A stretch of DNA of 64,000 bases, from positions 81,428-145,427 of the forward strand of contig JAUCBJ010007821.1 of NCBI GenBank assembly GCA_032718475.1, written 5' to 3'. The position numbers and the translations under genes are program-made. Numbering within the stretch: position 1 is the first letter of the stretch; each line of letters begins with the position of its first letter. Positions 42,527-55,900 of the stretch are shown in pieces. This DNA is from Nemertoderma westbladi (taxonomy: Eukaryota; Xenacoelomorpha; Nemertodermatida; Nemertodermatidae). A model generated the notes under the pieces. It saw nothing but the letters and a program-made list of their open reading frames with translations, had not been told where the DNA came from and made no database searches.

Positions 42527-43692
42527 GTAAAGAAGGCGGTACTATTGGCGTATAATCTAATAGACTGTCTAAGGAGAGGAGGATTCAATGCAACCAAATT
42601 CCTATCGAACTCGCGACAATTTCTCAACAATATACCAGCAGACAAAGTTGCGAAAGGAATTCTAGATCTGGATTTGGACGAAATGCCGTTGACAAGGGCA
42701 TTAGGAGTAAAATGGTGGCCTGAAGAAGACGCGTTCACCATCGCAGTTAAACTGCAGATGATGATAAACCAAGAACAGACAACGAAGCGGATCTCTCCAT
42801 CATTATGTCCATATACGATCCACTAGGATTCGTTGCACCCATCGCGTTACAAGGAAAGATCATGTTCCAGAAATGTTGGATAGACAAACTGGATTGGGAT
42901 AAACAACTACCACCAGCATTACTAACCGACTGGATAAAGTGGATTTCCCAACTAGAAATCCTTACAGAATTGCAGATACCCCGTCTGTATTTCCCGATAA
43001 TTCAAGATACTCCAATATACGAGATACATCAATTCTGCGATGCCAGCGAAACTGGTTACGGCACCGTTTCGTACCTTCGTTGTGTGGGTGGGGAGAGTGA
43101 GCCTATTCAAACTAGGCTCGTATTTTCTAGAACAAGACCAGCACCCATATCTACACAAACGGTACCCAGGATGGAGTTATCAGCAGCAGTACTCGCAGTC
43201 AAAGCGCACGCCGAGGTGATCAGTGTATTGGAACTCAAAATCGAACAAAACTATTTCGATTCGGACTCAGAGGTGGTGCTATGTCAACTATCAAACGAGT
43301 CAAGACGCTTCATAACCTTTGTAGCGAACCATATAGAGGAAGTGAGAAGGTTCACCGAGATAAGACAATGAAGATATGTTCCCACAGAAATGAATCCAAC
43401 AGACTGTGCAAGCCGCGGATTATTCCCGGAAGAGTTTATAACAAGGTTCCACAACTTTTGGTTCTACGGACCAGAATTCCTCAGACTCCCAGACAAAGAG
43501 TGGCCTTCAGAAATTGTTAACGGCCCTCATAAAGGAAAGAAACCAGAGGAGGTGGACGACTATAAACCTGACAAAGAGAAGCATGTCACGGCGACATATG
43601 CGACAACAGCAACAGATGATGAATATCCCATAGATAAAATCCTGGCTGGAAATCCTGGCTTTCACCACCATTATGAAACATCTACAAGCTAA
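42527..43692 (+). pseudogene. BEL-4 RT C-terminus and RNase H (copy 2)
   Basis: Continues after the stop at 42524. LAYNLIDCLRRGGFNATKFL precedes a 2-base loss near 42790 that shifts the frame before SIYDPLGFVAP. RNase H retains FCDAS, RMELSAAVLA, SDSEVVLCQL and NPTDCASRG. The TGA at 43369-43371 (expected Trp) is shared with copy 1. Ends at 43692. Confidence 0.85.
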
Positions 43693-44087
43693 ACACTTTG
43701 CGTCGACTATAATTGATTTGGAAAGGAAAGAACATCCAGATGGTTAAGAATAATCCGCTACGGAAGCTATGTCTGTTTCTTGACCCCCTTGGAGTCATAA
43801 GATGCAATACATGTTTCCTATATCCGGAACTGGATTACAATGAGAAGTTTCCCATACTGTTACCAAATGAGTCGCCGATTACAACAGCTGTAGTCAGAGG
43901 GGCACATCAGGATATCACCCACCAGGGATTTGACTACACCATGTATAAGGTGCGAAGACGTTTCTAGAATTTCAAGCTAAGATCTAAAGTGAAACAAGTG
44001 ATACGCACCTGCGTTAAATGCCAAAGGAAATGGGGTAAAGCGGGCTCACAATTAATGGCCCCGCTACCATGGAACAGGAACATGGAA
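43677..44087 (+). pseudogene. BEL-4 integrase zinc-binding domain (copy 2)
   Basis: Same domain as in copy 1, with a small insertion near 43725 (GGAAAGGAAAG). It keeps AVVRGAHQDITHQG and TCVKCQRKW and the shared TAG at 43965-43967. It runs directly into the 39-bp array after WNRNME. Confidence 0.78.
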
Positions 44088-45035
44088 CCTCCCACCGAGA
44101 CCAGCCCATGCCCAAAACCAATGTCCCTCCCACCGAGACAAGCCCCATCCCCAAAACCAATGTCCCTCCCACCGAGACCAGCCCCATCCCCAAAACCAAT
44201 GTCCCTCCCACCGAGACCAACCCCATCCCCAAAACCAATGTCCCTCCCACCGAGACCAGCCCTATCCCCAAAACCAATGACCCTCCCACCGAGACCAGCC
44301 CCATCCCCAAAACCAATGTCCCACCCACCGAGACCAGCCCCATCCCCAAAACCAATCATACTCCCACCGAGACAAGCCCCATCACATAAACCAATGTCCC
44401 TCCCACCGAGACCAGCCCTATCCCCAAAACCAATGACCCTCCCACCGAGACCAGCCCCATCCCCAAAACCAATGTCCCACCCACCGAGACCAGCCCCATC
44501 CCCAAAACCAATCATACTCCCACCGAGACAAGCCCCATCACATAAACCAATGTCCCTCCCACCGAGACAAGCCCCATCCCCAAAACCAATGTCCCTCCCA
44601 CCGAGACCAGCCCCATCCCCAAAACCACCAATGTCCATCCCACCGAGACAAGCCCCATCCCCAAAACCAATGTCCCACCCACCGAGACCAGCCCCATCCA
44701 GAAAACCAATGTCCCACACACCGAGACCAGCCCCATTCCCAAAACCAATGACCCTCCTACCGAGTCCAGCCCCATCCCCAAAACCAATGTCCCTCCCACC
44801 GAGACCAGCCCTATCCCCAAAACCAATGACCTTCCCACCGAGACCAGCCCCATCCCCAAAACCAATGTCCCACCCACCGAGACCAGCCCCATCCCCAAAA
44901 CCAATCAAACTCCCACCGAGACAAGCCCCATCACCTAAACCAATGTCCCTCCCACCGAGACCATCCCTATCCCCAAAACCAATGACCCTCCCACCGAGAC
45001 AAGCCCCATCATCAAAACCAATGTCCCTCCCACCG
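44088..45035. repeat. 39-bp coding-like minisatellite (copy 2)
   Basis: About 24 units of the same repeat as 20314-22968, with the same first and last units (CATGGAACCTCCCACCGAGA and CTCCCACCGTAACTGC). The internal higher-order blocks of copy 1 are missing; CATCACATAAACC variants unique to this copy appear twice, so the arrays expanded or contracted separately after duplication. Confidence 0.95.
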
Positions 45036-45600
45036 TAACTGCACCCTTTCCTTCTCCCGTTTTCTGGCTTGTTCTCTTGCGAATGCGACCAGATGCGGAA
45101 TAAAACCTTCCGACCAGCTGTTTGCCGTCAGCTGATCGCTAATTGCATATAACTTAAGTCAACTCATGTTTAACTTAGTTCCAATTAAAAATCACAATTT
45201 ATACCAATTCAAGGGTTGTATATGTTAATATGTATATTAATCTTTTGTCGATAAGCCGACATAGCATTCTTAATGACACTGCAATGCAACATGCTGATTT
45301 TACCGACACAGGTAATGCAAGTAAATCTTATTTAAGAACCAATCAGTGGTGACCTTGATAAAGAACTCAGTGCTAAGAATTAGGAAATACACATTACGTA
45401 TTGCCTGTCAGTGAAGAAGCAGTAGGGTTTTTGGAAATTATGCAGCTGGGCTGTGAGAAATATTTCGGGAGTTTTAGTCTTGAGTTTTAGTATAGGCCTA
45501 CAAAGTGCCGGGAAGTATGATATGGTGACCCTGAAAAGTGGGAGGGAGGGACGTAACCTAGGTTCCAATATTCTAGACATTAACATAAATGTACATTTTC
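45036..45600. other. Non-coding stretch with empty kelch-element site (copy 2)
   Basis: Homologous to 22969-23740 but without the 204-bp insert. The uninterrupted target TATAGGCC is at 45491-45498. No gene. Confidence 0.8.
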
Positions 45601-45915
45601 TGATTTCTCAGTAAATACGCTTATAATCACTCATGGTATTTCCTCTAACATTGAATACATTTCAAGCGTACTCGACACACGCGACTTCGTTGGTATTCAA
45701 GAGCACTGGCTCGATACATTAGAATCCCGCTCCCTTCTACCAAATCACAACCAAATCCAAAATACCAAATCCCAACTTCCACTGTGTGTATAGCATAAGC
45801 GACAAGATATGGAATTCTTGGAATTCAAGGTGGGCGGTGTAATGGATCAAGGTACCTAATTATTTCCAGTTACGCACCCGACAGCAACAAGAGCGTGGAA
45901 CTTGGGATCTCTAGG
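45601..45915 (+). pseudogene. LINE APE-endonuclease fragment (copy 2)
   Basis: Same decayed fragment as at 23740-24060, with the conserved FVGIQEHWLDTLES reading and a similar deletion before ISSYAPDSNKS. Confidence 0.58.
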
Positions 45916-46079
45916 TACCGAGTTCAATCCCCCATTCCGATGAATGTTTTTGTTGTTGTAAGATTGGTAGTAAGCCATTCAAGGAGACAGTTCATACGTT
46001 AGTAAACGCGGACCTTTGCGCGATTTCGCGCTTGTTACTAGCTATTTTTCCAGGCTACTCTCATAATAGAAAATATTTG

Positions 46080-46275
46080 TCTTAGAACAATCTAGAACGT
46101 AAATAAAATATGTAAATAAATATATAATATATATGGCGTTCTAGAACACGGCATTGTTGCCAAGGTAACAATGATTAAAGGTATATTCAAGAACATTTTA
46201 ATTCAAATATAAATTTTGTGGGAAAATGTTCTAGAACAAGTAAGCAAATAAAAAATCGATGTTATAGAACGAATA
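46080..46275. promoter_or_regulatory. TTCTAGAA palindrome cluster (copy 2)
   Basis: Counterpart of 24230-24430. TTCTAGAAC is intact near 46139 and 46228; the middle site has changed to TTCAAGAAC. Loss of individual sites argues against strong selection. Confidence 0.25.
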
Positions 46276-46544
46276 GATAAAAATCATTTATCAACATCGT
46301 TTATTGTTAAAAATCATTTATCAACATCGTTTATTGTCAGTTATTATTATGTTATGATAGCAGAATTTATTGGGAATTTGAACTGAAAACCGCTTAGAGA
46401 GATACAAAAAGTTTGTGAGAAATATATGATAATGTGATAAATGTGATGTATGATGTGATAAAATGTGATAAATATGAAAATGAACATGCTGGTTCCAAAA
46501 AATGTGGTATCGGAAAATAAAAATGGAATATAACGAAGGAGTAG

Positions 46545-46990
46545 TATCCTTCACCCGCAGGAATTTCTACAAATCTCACGCAGGCTGCTAGGGGGTGCCA
46601 ATTTTCTATGTATTTTTGATGATTCTCTTTTTGATGGTATATCGTTTTTTCAACGGTACGCAGCAAACTTTGCACGCGAGAATGCTTCGCCCGCATCCAA
46701 TGTTCGCCCGGAGCAATCTTCGCCCTCAAAATGAGCAACTATCGCCTGGCGGAAACCTTCACCCGCAGGAATCTTCGCCCAATAAACAATTATTGTTTTG
46801 GATAGAAAAAGCCGACTCTGTAACCTGCTCCTTTCCCTCAATTAGTAACATCATCGTTTATTGTTTTGGTTAGAAAAGGCCGTCTCCTTCCCTCAATTTG
46901 TTACTAAAATGGTTACTAACACAAATCTTATTGGACGAAGGTTGCTCGTGGGCGAAGGATGTACGCGGGTGAAGATAGAGCCCAACCTTT
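46545..46990. mobile_element. Foldback-like element with CTTCGCCC repeats (copy 2)
   Basis: Counterpart of 24655-25115; one GGGCGAAG unit is missing on the right arm. Confidence 0.48.
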
Positions 46991-47270
46991 TTCAACCACA
47001 TTGGAGACATGTAAAAAATAATTAGGAAGTGGTTACTGACCGGACCCATTGACCGGAGCCTCTAAATGCCGTATTGAAGCTTTATATTTGATTTATATTT
47101 TAGTTGTGTATTATTGACCGGACCATTATTACCACAATTACGTAATCTGCATAATCTTGTAACATGTATTAACTTTAGTTTATTCTTTTGCTTCCCCCAA
47201 CGCAGAACACGCCTCTGTAACGTGCTCCTTTAAATGGCAATGGGTGGTCCGGTCAATCATGCAATTGGTC

Positions 47271-47840
47271 CGGTGTAACAGGCTGAGATTACTCCCCAGC
47301 AAATATCACTCCCCAGTCTTCTCAGACTAGGCTGAGAACACTCCCCAGTTTTCTCCTTAGATTTTATAATTAACGGAAAGGAGCAGGTTACAGTGGCGGG
47401 CTTTTCTAACCAAAACAATAAACGAAAACTCAATAACATAGGTTACAGTTTATTTTTGCAATATTCGAAAATAACACAGGTATGGATGGATATGAATTAT
47501 AACTCAATTAGGGGAGTCATATCAGCCTAAGGGGAGAGTTCTCAGCCTAGGCTGAGATAACTGGGGAGTGTTCTCTGCCTAGGCTGAAATAACTGGGGAG
47601 TGTTCTCAGCCTAGGCTGAAATAACTGGGGAGTGTTCTCAGCCTAGGCTGGACTGGGGAGTGTTCTCAGCCTAGGCTGAGATAACTGGGGAGTGTTCTCA
47701 GCCTAGGCTGAACTAACTGGGGAGTGTTCTCAGCCTAGGCTGAGATAACTGGGGAGTGTTCTAAGCCTAGGGTGAGACGACTGAGGAGTGTTCTGACTGG
47801 GGAGTCATTTCAAGAGGGAGTTATCTCAGCCTTGTACACC
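47271..47840. mobile_element. TIR element with minisatellite ends (copy 2)
   Basis: Counterpart of 25401-25943, with the same inverted ends and about eight units containing CAGCCTAGGCTG palindromes. The right flank reads GATC instead of GGTC. Confidence 0.65.
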
Positions 47841-48219
47841 GATCAGTAGCAGAGACGGGATTACAGAAACGGAATACAGATTAAATGTCCATTTGATATC
47901 CTAATCTAATATGGCACTGCCAACAAGATACGGGCCTACTAAAAATAAATGTATTATTAAATATTTAACCGAAAAGTAATATATAATATGCAATAATTTT
48001 ACCAACTGAAGCTATTTTAAACATTATTGCACCAAATGTAAAATATATTCTAAATAAAATAAAGTACCTGGTACCCAGTAAAATATTTATATTACAATCC
48101 CATATCACAGTGCCGAAGTATGTTGTATAGTTTAGGCCAGGTTGATCTGGCCAATATTAGCAGCACGTTCCGGTCGAATGCCGCAAACCAATTTCCATTT
48201 GCATTTCCTAGTGTTGCAC

Positions 48220-48435
48220 CAGTTCAAACTGGGACGGTTTTGGGTATAGAGTCTCCAAAAGTTCCCTCACGATCCCCTTAATAATGTGGGCATTGGGTTT
48301 GTTTTGATCGACGCCATCATTAATACAAATAAACTTCTTAGTGTGACGACGGAGTTCGTCCACTTGTTTTTTTGTATTGGAGACGCTGTTTGTTATGTAC
48401 ACATATTGCTCGTGGTAGGTTGACATGGCTTCAAG
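48220..48435 (-). pseudogene. GNPTAB-like exon B (copy 2)
   Basis: As in copy 1: KKFICINDGVDQNKPNAH and LLETLYPKPSQFEL, with several amino-acid changes upstream (VSNTKKQVDELRRH). It ends at FEL with GTGCAA directly after in phase 0, a plausible splice donor that copy 1 lacks. Confidence 0.78.
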
Positions 48436-49188
48436 CTTCCAGAAAATTTGAAACCTTCCGGAAACCACAATTTTTCATCGAAAATCTCGATTTTGTAATT
48501 AATTGATTCCATTTAAGTGTGAAATTGAGAAATATTTGGGGATGGTTGAGTAGGGCTGCAGCACTTAAGCTGATTTTAATTCCTAAGTTATTAATTTATA
48601 CCAATTTGAGTGTTATTCTAATTAGATACATAGGCTTTCTGGCTTAAAATAAAAGAATCCAAATAATAATTTGACTGCAAGTTTTCAAGTTCGATGTTAA
48701 TTCTGTAATTGTACCAAGTTTTATATTTACAGTTAGTTAGTATGGATGGAATTCACGAATAATTTAACAACTGATCACAAGCTGTTTAGTTAGTAGGACA
48801 GAAGTATGGCTTCAGTCAATCTAATAGTAGCACTAGCGCATAAAAGTCTGATAGTTTCTACCGGATACAAACTGAAAGTAAATGATCTAACAGAAAATAA
48901 TATAACCTGGTAGTTGTAGTAGTGTAGTACCGGTAAGTTTTTTGTGGAACTAAATTATATTCCGAAGCAATTTTATTCAGCAAAATTATAAAAACAAGAT
49001 ACAGAAAATCAGTTTTTGTGTGGAAATAAATTATATTCAGAAGCTTTTTTAATTAAATTTTTAATTTTTTTTAATTACACTTTCCCTTTCATCTCAGGTT
49101 TTTAGGGAGTGAAAGATCTCAAAAATCTTCGAAATTTATCAGAATCTTACGGAAACCTAGTTTCCGGGTTTCCAAATTTTGTGGAGAC
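48436..49188 (-). other. Putative intron of the GNPTAB-like gene (copy 2)
   Basis: AT-rich, same GT and AG borders as copy 1, shortened by about 100 bp next to a T-rich run near 49050. No gene seen. Confidence 0.58.
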
Positions 49189-50501
49189 CTGCATGGTTTC
49201 GAACTGATATTTATTGCGACTGCTGTAGATAAAGGATTTATTTATCATCAACAGGAGAGGTTTACATGAAAGGAAGATTTCTTTAGATACTGTTCGGCTG
49301 GTGGAGTTGTTGTCCTTGTCTAACTGCAGCGATTTCTCTGTGTCACTTTCAATGCAGTCGGATATGAAATTCTCCATTTCAATTAAACTGGAGTTTGATA
49401 GCGGTATTGGGTAAAGCCTGCTTGCGAGCACTCTCAACTCTCTGTTGGATAGCACCCCGGAGTCGTCTGTGTCGAGATTATCAAAAAAAGTTCCACTTTG
49501 GCATCCATCAGATAGTTGAAGTAGGAGAAGGCAAATTGCATATCTTCATCGTGACGCAGTTTATGGGAAGCTGTTTTAAGGAATTCTTCATGAAAGATTT
49601 CATGTAATTCCTCTATAATTAGTTTATTGAGAAATAACGGCGTATGGGATATCATATACCGGGTCTTGCGCCCAAACATTTTGTTATATAATTCATTCAC
49701 ATAAGTCAAAGTATTGGCGTAATTGCCGAATGGCAAGTTGTTTTTTTTTCCAGAGGCGGCATAATTCGTCTTGTAGATACGCGGTCCATTGGTGCGTGTG
49801 ATAAAGTCTGAGGGCCAGATTGGCGCACCAAACATAAAATCATCATTGAGGTAGAGGAAGTTCTCGGAGAGACCTGGAATGCGATGAAGTTGAGACTCTA
49901 TGGCGGGGGAACCGAAGGTGGGAAGATTCGACTTGTTTGCAAATATCTCATTGTGAGTTACTATGGTAACCCGGGGATTGCTAAGGTTCAACCAGTATGG
50001 GATTTGCCCATTAGTCACGATGAAAATGTGTCGAAGCCACGGGGCATACAGGTCAACAGAACGTAGGGAGTATCGCAACTCCTCGTTGTCATAAAAACGG
50101 CTGGAACTTGAGCGATCCTCGAGGTTCGATTGGTCACTCCTCACCCTCCCTTCCGTGTTCATCTCCCATTCCAATTCCCTTTGGACTTTCTCCAATTCTA
50201 CTAACATTTCAGGGTCTGAACCATTCACCCAGGTGTAGACTAAGTCTACAGGAAACAGTTTGTCAGGATGTAAGTCATTCATCCATGTGCTGTCTAAGAC
50301 ATCACGTAATTGCTTGGTGGTGTTTAATACCTTCTTCCAGGGATGCAGATTCAGTGGTAAGGAATCATAAATATTATCATTGTGTTTGACTTCTGTCGTG
50401 AAATATACCACGAAAGGCAGAAGGAGTATGAAACCAGCTAGACATATCTTCAAATGATGGGCCTGTCTCACTGATGAGCATTGCACACATCTAGGCAACA
50501 T
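49189..50501 (-). pseudogene. GNPTAB-like Stealth exon A (copy 2), frameshifted
   Basis: Same Stealth architecture as copy 1: signal anchor, [48 protein letters not shown] (Val to Phe), [16 protein letters not shown]. One extra codon near the start (CVQCSS). A 13-bp deletion near 49487, within an A-rich spot just after DAKVEL, shifts the frame before the EF-hand region, so the protein would end about 15 residues later; the EF-hand reading resumes in another frame. The donor CAG|GTCTCC is retained at 49189. Confidence 0.85.
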
Positions 50502-51450
50502 TGTAATGTTTAAGAAATCTAACTTTATTTAATTAATTCAATAACTCTTTACAATGTACATAAATATATATATATATACATATATATTTACATAAATAAA
50601 CACGGATCATAAACCATGAACGGGAACAACTTTTCATACAATTATGTACATATATGTAATTTACTGTAGTTTACATTATGTCAACTTATCGCTATCTGAA
50701 CGCTTAATTAATCACTTTGTCAACTGGTCCCGGTCAACTGGCCCGGTCCATATATTGTCATAAAAAAGTTACAATATAGTAATTACATCGAGACATGAGA
50801 ACCACCATAGATTAGATTTTAACTATAAATACAGCTACTACTAGAAACTTTATCCAAATTCACATGGAAAACAAGAAAAATAAAAGTAAATTCCAAGACG
50901 GGATTGTCTAGTAGAGCTCATAACGGTTGGAAAACACTGAGCCGCATAAAAATAATGAGGGTAAGTTAAAGCTAAGTGTTGATAAGAGTTAAGAAAAGAG
51001 ATTAAGCTAAGCTAGTGTAAGCTAGTAAGTTATAACAAGAAGTTTCTGGCGGCAATGTTTTGTACAAAATATTTATTTTTATTTTATTGCTAGAGGAAGT
51101 TAACGAGGTCTATTTACTACATGATATACTGTATTATTATGCGCCATGATGAATTTTAAAAATATAATAAACACGGAGAGGAGAAAACGACAGCTATAAT
51201 AACACCAACAGTAACGGCAGTGGACTAACTCAACTAATGGGGAGGGGAGGGGGGCTGGTTAGATAACATGTAAAATCAATCAGTTTCAAATATATGGCGC
51301 TTCAGGGATGACGAAAATTATGATTTGGAAGCTTTGTTTTTAATTTCACTGGTAACATAATGTTCAACGATACCCCCTGCTCTGTCACTCTACAATTCTG
51401 GGCAGGCATTGGAGAAAATGGTCCTAGTCATTGTCAATGGAATAAATAGC
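50502..51450. other. Region upstream of the GNPTAB-like start (copy 2)
   Basis: Homolog of 28728-29660. AT-rich, (TA)n near 50565, no gene. Confidence 0.5.
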
Positions 51451-51454
51451 ATTT

Positions 51455-52660
51455 TTATTAAATCGCATCAGGGATCCCATTGAGAGACTGCTCCGTGGAA
51501 ATCAGAATGGGTTCTGTGTAGGTCGTGGGACCATGGAGCCCATTTTGGCACTTAGAAGGATAATTGAAGAGTTATCAAAAAAGAAAGACTTTAGGCATCT
51601 GGGTGTTATCTTTGTTGACTTTTTCAAGGCCTTTGATTCAGTCTCTTGCTCACGTATGTTCAGCATACTTTCATTACATGGGATTCCTGATGAAATTATT
51701 GCAGCAATCAGATCAGTATACGATGGTTCGACAACATTTGTATCTACTGTTGATGATGACACAGAACCATTTGAAGTATTAGGGGGAGTCCTCCAAGGAG
51801 ACACACTTGCGCCATTCTTGTTCATAATTGTGGTTGACTATGTTCTACGCATGTCCTTAGATCATCATAATGATGATGGGGTGATGCTAATTCCACCTAC
51901 TGGCTCCAGAAGTCGAGGAAATCCTGCCAAGTACCTAACTGATCTAGACTTTGCTGATGACTTAAGAGTTCTCTCAGAATCACTAGAGGGAGCCCAATGG
52001 CTCCTCAGCTCATTAGAACAGGCTGCTTCTAGTGTTGGTCTTTTTTATTAACTCCAAAAAGACCAAAATTGTGACAGTTAACTTTGAAAGTCCTCAGTAA
52101 GTCTCTGACCGGATGAGCATAAGCTCAAAGGATGGTATGCTTGAGCATGTAGACGACTTCTGTTATCTGGGATCATGGATCCGGAAGTCAGGTGAGGACC
52201 TTCGAATACTTAATTGAAAGGCATGTGCAGACTTGAATGGGCTTTCCATGATTTAGAAGTTACATAGAATTCATCGGAAACTTAAGGTCCGATTATTTAG
52301 AGCAGCAGTAGTTCCAGTACTCCTCTATGGGAGTCCATGCTGGGCTCTAACTGCTGAGGACACCAAATCTCTGGATGGCACATTCACAAGAATGCTACGC
52401 CGGTTTCACTGTATCGTGTACAATGCACACATCTCCAACCAGACACTATATAACATTGTAGGTGTCTTATTGGTTCCCCCAACTTGACAATAGAACAAAG
52501 CCGCCTCCGCTTTGCAGGACATTGCTTTCGCCGTGAGGACCAACCAGTGCATAATCTTGTGCTTTGGCGGCCTCATGGAGTGAATAAGCATGGTGGACCG
52601 CCCATGACTTTCTTGAGACGCATCTTAAAGGACACTATGCCAACCATTGTGTGACTGTAT
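51455..52660 (+). pseudogene. Truncated LINE reverse transcriptase (copy 2)
   Basis: Counterpart of 29680-30880: VIFVDFFKAFDSVS, GVLQGDTLAPFLF, YLTDLDFADD, stop after LFY at 52051, then a decayed tail. The initial ATGGATCC of copy 1 is GGGATCC here. It keeps VPVLLYGSPCWALTAED near 52310-52360, the normal LINE sequence, where copy 1 has the hairpin. Confidence 0.85.
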
Positions 52661-52900
52661 TCGCTTTAAATATGAAGCGAGTTTGAAAGATGTCGTTCGC
52701 GGCGAATACATATTAAAATCGAGTTATATTGGTGTTGTAAGGGTCTAAGCCACGATTCTAAGTAAAACATATTCCTTTTATCATATGGCCATTTCGTGTA
52801 TTAACACACGTCTTCAGTGATATAAATATATAATAAAGTGTTTACATAATTTACATATTAAAATAAGTACGTACGTGGTTAAATTGAATTGAATAATATA

Positions 52901-52932
52901 GGCTCATTCCATGCAAATGTCAACCCCAGTGC
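52901..52932. mobile_element. Left end of the GTCCCGCACTTTAC TIR element, cut by BEL-3
   Basis: GGCTCATTCCATG and 19 further bases match 31122-31153, then the sequence changes abruptly to TGTAAAAGCTTTTGTGG, the proposed start of BEL-3. Confidence 0.75.
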
Positions 52933-55900
52933 TGTAAAAGCTTTTGTGGGATAACTGATTCGTTTGCCTTGTTGGCCAGTTCCCCCCCAGTCGCTAGAAT
53001 ACTCTCAAAGGGATCTATAGCTAAAAATAGTGCAAGTTACCAGCTTATTGGCTGATTTGCTGTACGCAGGCATCTGGGCTCTGTTTAATCGGCCAACCAG
53101 CCTAGGGAGGTTGCGTCATAGCCTTGTTTTTGTATCTCCCAATAGAATTTGAGTTAGCCTTGATTTTGACCTATCACAGAGCTACTGAACTGAAATTTTC
53201 CTATCTCACTGCTCTTTCTCTGTGTTGAACGGGAGCTTCGTGGAATAAGGGTAGTTGGTATCCTCGTATAGAGCAGTAGTCACGAGTTTTTCAAAGCCAC
53301 GAAAGAACGGCTTTGTAGTGTTTTGTGCTTTCTGCTTTTTAGCTCAACACTAGTAGGTTTAATTATAAGGACATATATCCTTTAACTCATGGAATCACTG
53401 CAATTTCGTAATCACTGCTGACACACGGCTTTTAATAACTGCTGAAACTGCTAAAATTACCTGCTCAATCAATACTGTATACTGCTATTTGTTGTCGGTT
53501 ATTCATTATATTTGTTGATGAATTATTATATTGGAATAACGAGAAATAACCCCGACACCCAATATTCTTGATATACCGAAGGTAAGAGAGAAAGGTTACC
53601 AATAACGATTGTGACTTATGTTAAAGTGGTTTGAAGTGAATCTAATGTTATTTGGTAGACCCTACATGAGTCAGTCTGTGTTCCTTTTATATGTGACTAA
53701 AATCAGTGAAGATTGGCAGATTAGTGTGCAGTATTGTGCAGCATTGTGTACGAGTGAGTCTGTTAAAGAAGCATTTCCTAAAGAATGCGCCATATATGTG
53801 AATTATAATTAAGCCATATCGTTGTGAGTAGTTTAAGTCATAACTCTGTTTATATAGATAAAGCGCCACGTCCAAAAGGAACTGTTAATATTCCCGAAGG
53901 TGAATAATATTGTCAGAGATTATATAATACTGTCAGTCGAATAATACATTAGGCTTACATAGCAATAAAATTAAACCGTCGAACCCAATCTCCCGGGAAT
54001 ATCCAGCGGGTGAATGATCGCGCACAGATTGGTTTCGACTAGTGTAGTGAATCAAATACTTGTCATAGGCTAAAAAGCGATTTAATATCTAGAAGACATC
54101 TTAATTTGGCGGGTTAAACTGCCAAAGGTCTGAAAGCGCGAACATTAAAGGATATAGCTTCTTTATTGCAGTAAGCAATAAAGTTGAAAGTACCGGTCAA
54201 CCGGTAAACCTGAACGGTACTTCAGTAGGTCAGTAGGCCCAACCGCCAGAACCGGTACTGCCGTAGGTCCGTAGGTCCAACTGCCAGAACCGGTACTTCT
54301 GTAGGTCCGTGGGCCTAGCTGTCCTAACCGGTACTTCCGTATAAGTACACTAGTATTATTCGATTTGATTGTTGCATACCGGTAGGCTGTTAAGGGATTA
54401 GGGATTGATCACCCCTTATTCCTTTATATGGTTTACTTATTTCTGTCAAGTTTTATTTATTTGTAGGCCAGTATTGAACAGAAGGCGTGTAAGCCTGATC
54501 AGATTGTACAGACAATTTGTAGGCTGAGCTGTTGTCTGATTGTTGTTAAGTCTGAACGGATTGCAGTGTGTGTAGATCATCTGTCCGATAAAGAACAGTT
54601 AGGAAGTAGGGGCAGCGAATGCTGTAAGGTAAACCCCCAACTAAAGAATAAGTCGTACTACTGGGTTAGAACGCATACTACCTAATCATTTCGGAGTCTG
54701 CATGTCCTGTAGTTTATTTAGGCTTGAGAGTAGTCTGCCATCGTTTAGTCTGTACTTTGTTTGTGTAAGTCTGTACGGGTAGCGTATAATATTTATTTAG
54801 ATAATTTGTAGGCTGAATAGTTGTCTGGTTGTTGTTAGGTCTGAGCGGATTGCAGCGTGTGTAGATCACTTGTCCGATAAAGAACGGTTAGGAAGTAGGG
54901 GCAGCGAATGCTGTAAGGTAAACCCCCAATTAAAGAATAAGTCGTACTACTGGGTTAGAACGCATACTACCTAATTATTTCGGAGTCTGCATATACCGTA
55001 GTTTGTTTAGGCTTGATAGTAGTCTGTCAGTGTTCGGTCTGCATTTTGTTTGAGTAGTTTGTACGCGTAGCGTAATATTTATTATTCAGAGTTTATGCGA
55101 TTATCCGCAACATTCATTCCCCAAGTTTGTTCCTACAGTAATTGTGTTTGTTATACATACCGCTATAGTTAAATTAACCCCGGTACTACACGGGCTGCTT
55201 GGCGTAGGTAAAGACTGGTGATTTGTGCATCGGTCACTCCAGCAGATGCCGTGGTTCTTTTAGCTGTTCAAGTATATTTAACTACTGATTATCTGTTGTA
55301 CAAGTACTCGTACCTAATTTAGGGTTTAGTGTACAGTACTTTCCGAAGTAATTAGTGTAGACATTATATTTGTGTTGTAAAGTGGTTGATAGGCACGTTC
55401 GATTAGCTCTATTAACTTCTAGGTAGGAACACTCCGTGATACATAACGTAGAACCTATAGCGATACGGCTATAGGTCGTCAGGCGGTGGTATTTTTCTAT
55501 CTGGACAACGCAGTGTATTTACTACTACTTATTATTTCAAATACCGTAGTACCCTGTCCGTTGTAATAACCAGAATTCTAACCCTTTGTTAGGCTGGTTT
55601 GTAGACTTCTTGTAAAATTACCCTGAAATTCTTATTTGCGTTTTTGTAAATTTTTGTGTTTATTTAGAGATTGTAATCTCACCCGAATTGTACGTAATTT
55701 GTAGTATTAAGTAACTTAGGTAAATTAGAATTATTTGTTTTAGTGTCCTATAAGTAACACTTCACTGAAAGCGCACCGCTTTGTGTAGTGATTACTCCCC
55801 AGAAATAATAACATTTATTTCAAACATTGACTAAACCCATTAAAACGGGTATATATATATTATAAATCAAATCTAACGATTTATAAATAGTAGGCCTACC

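Larger units (their letters stand above)
42421..52932. repeat. Segmental duplication, copy 2
   Basis: Partner of 18645-31153, same orientation, offset 23776 at the left end. The left boundary is continuous with BEL-4, suggesting this is the source locus. The right boundary is the start of BEL-3 (52933), which cuts the TIR element after 32 bp. Confidence 0.93.
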
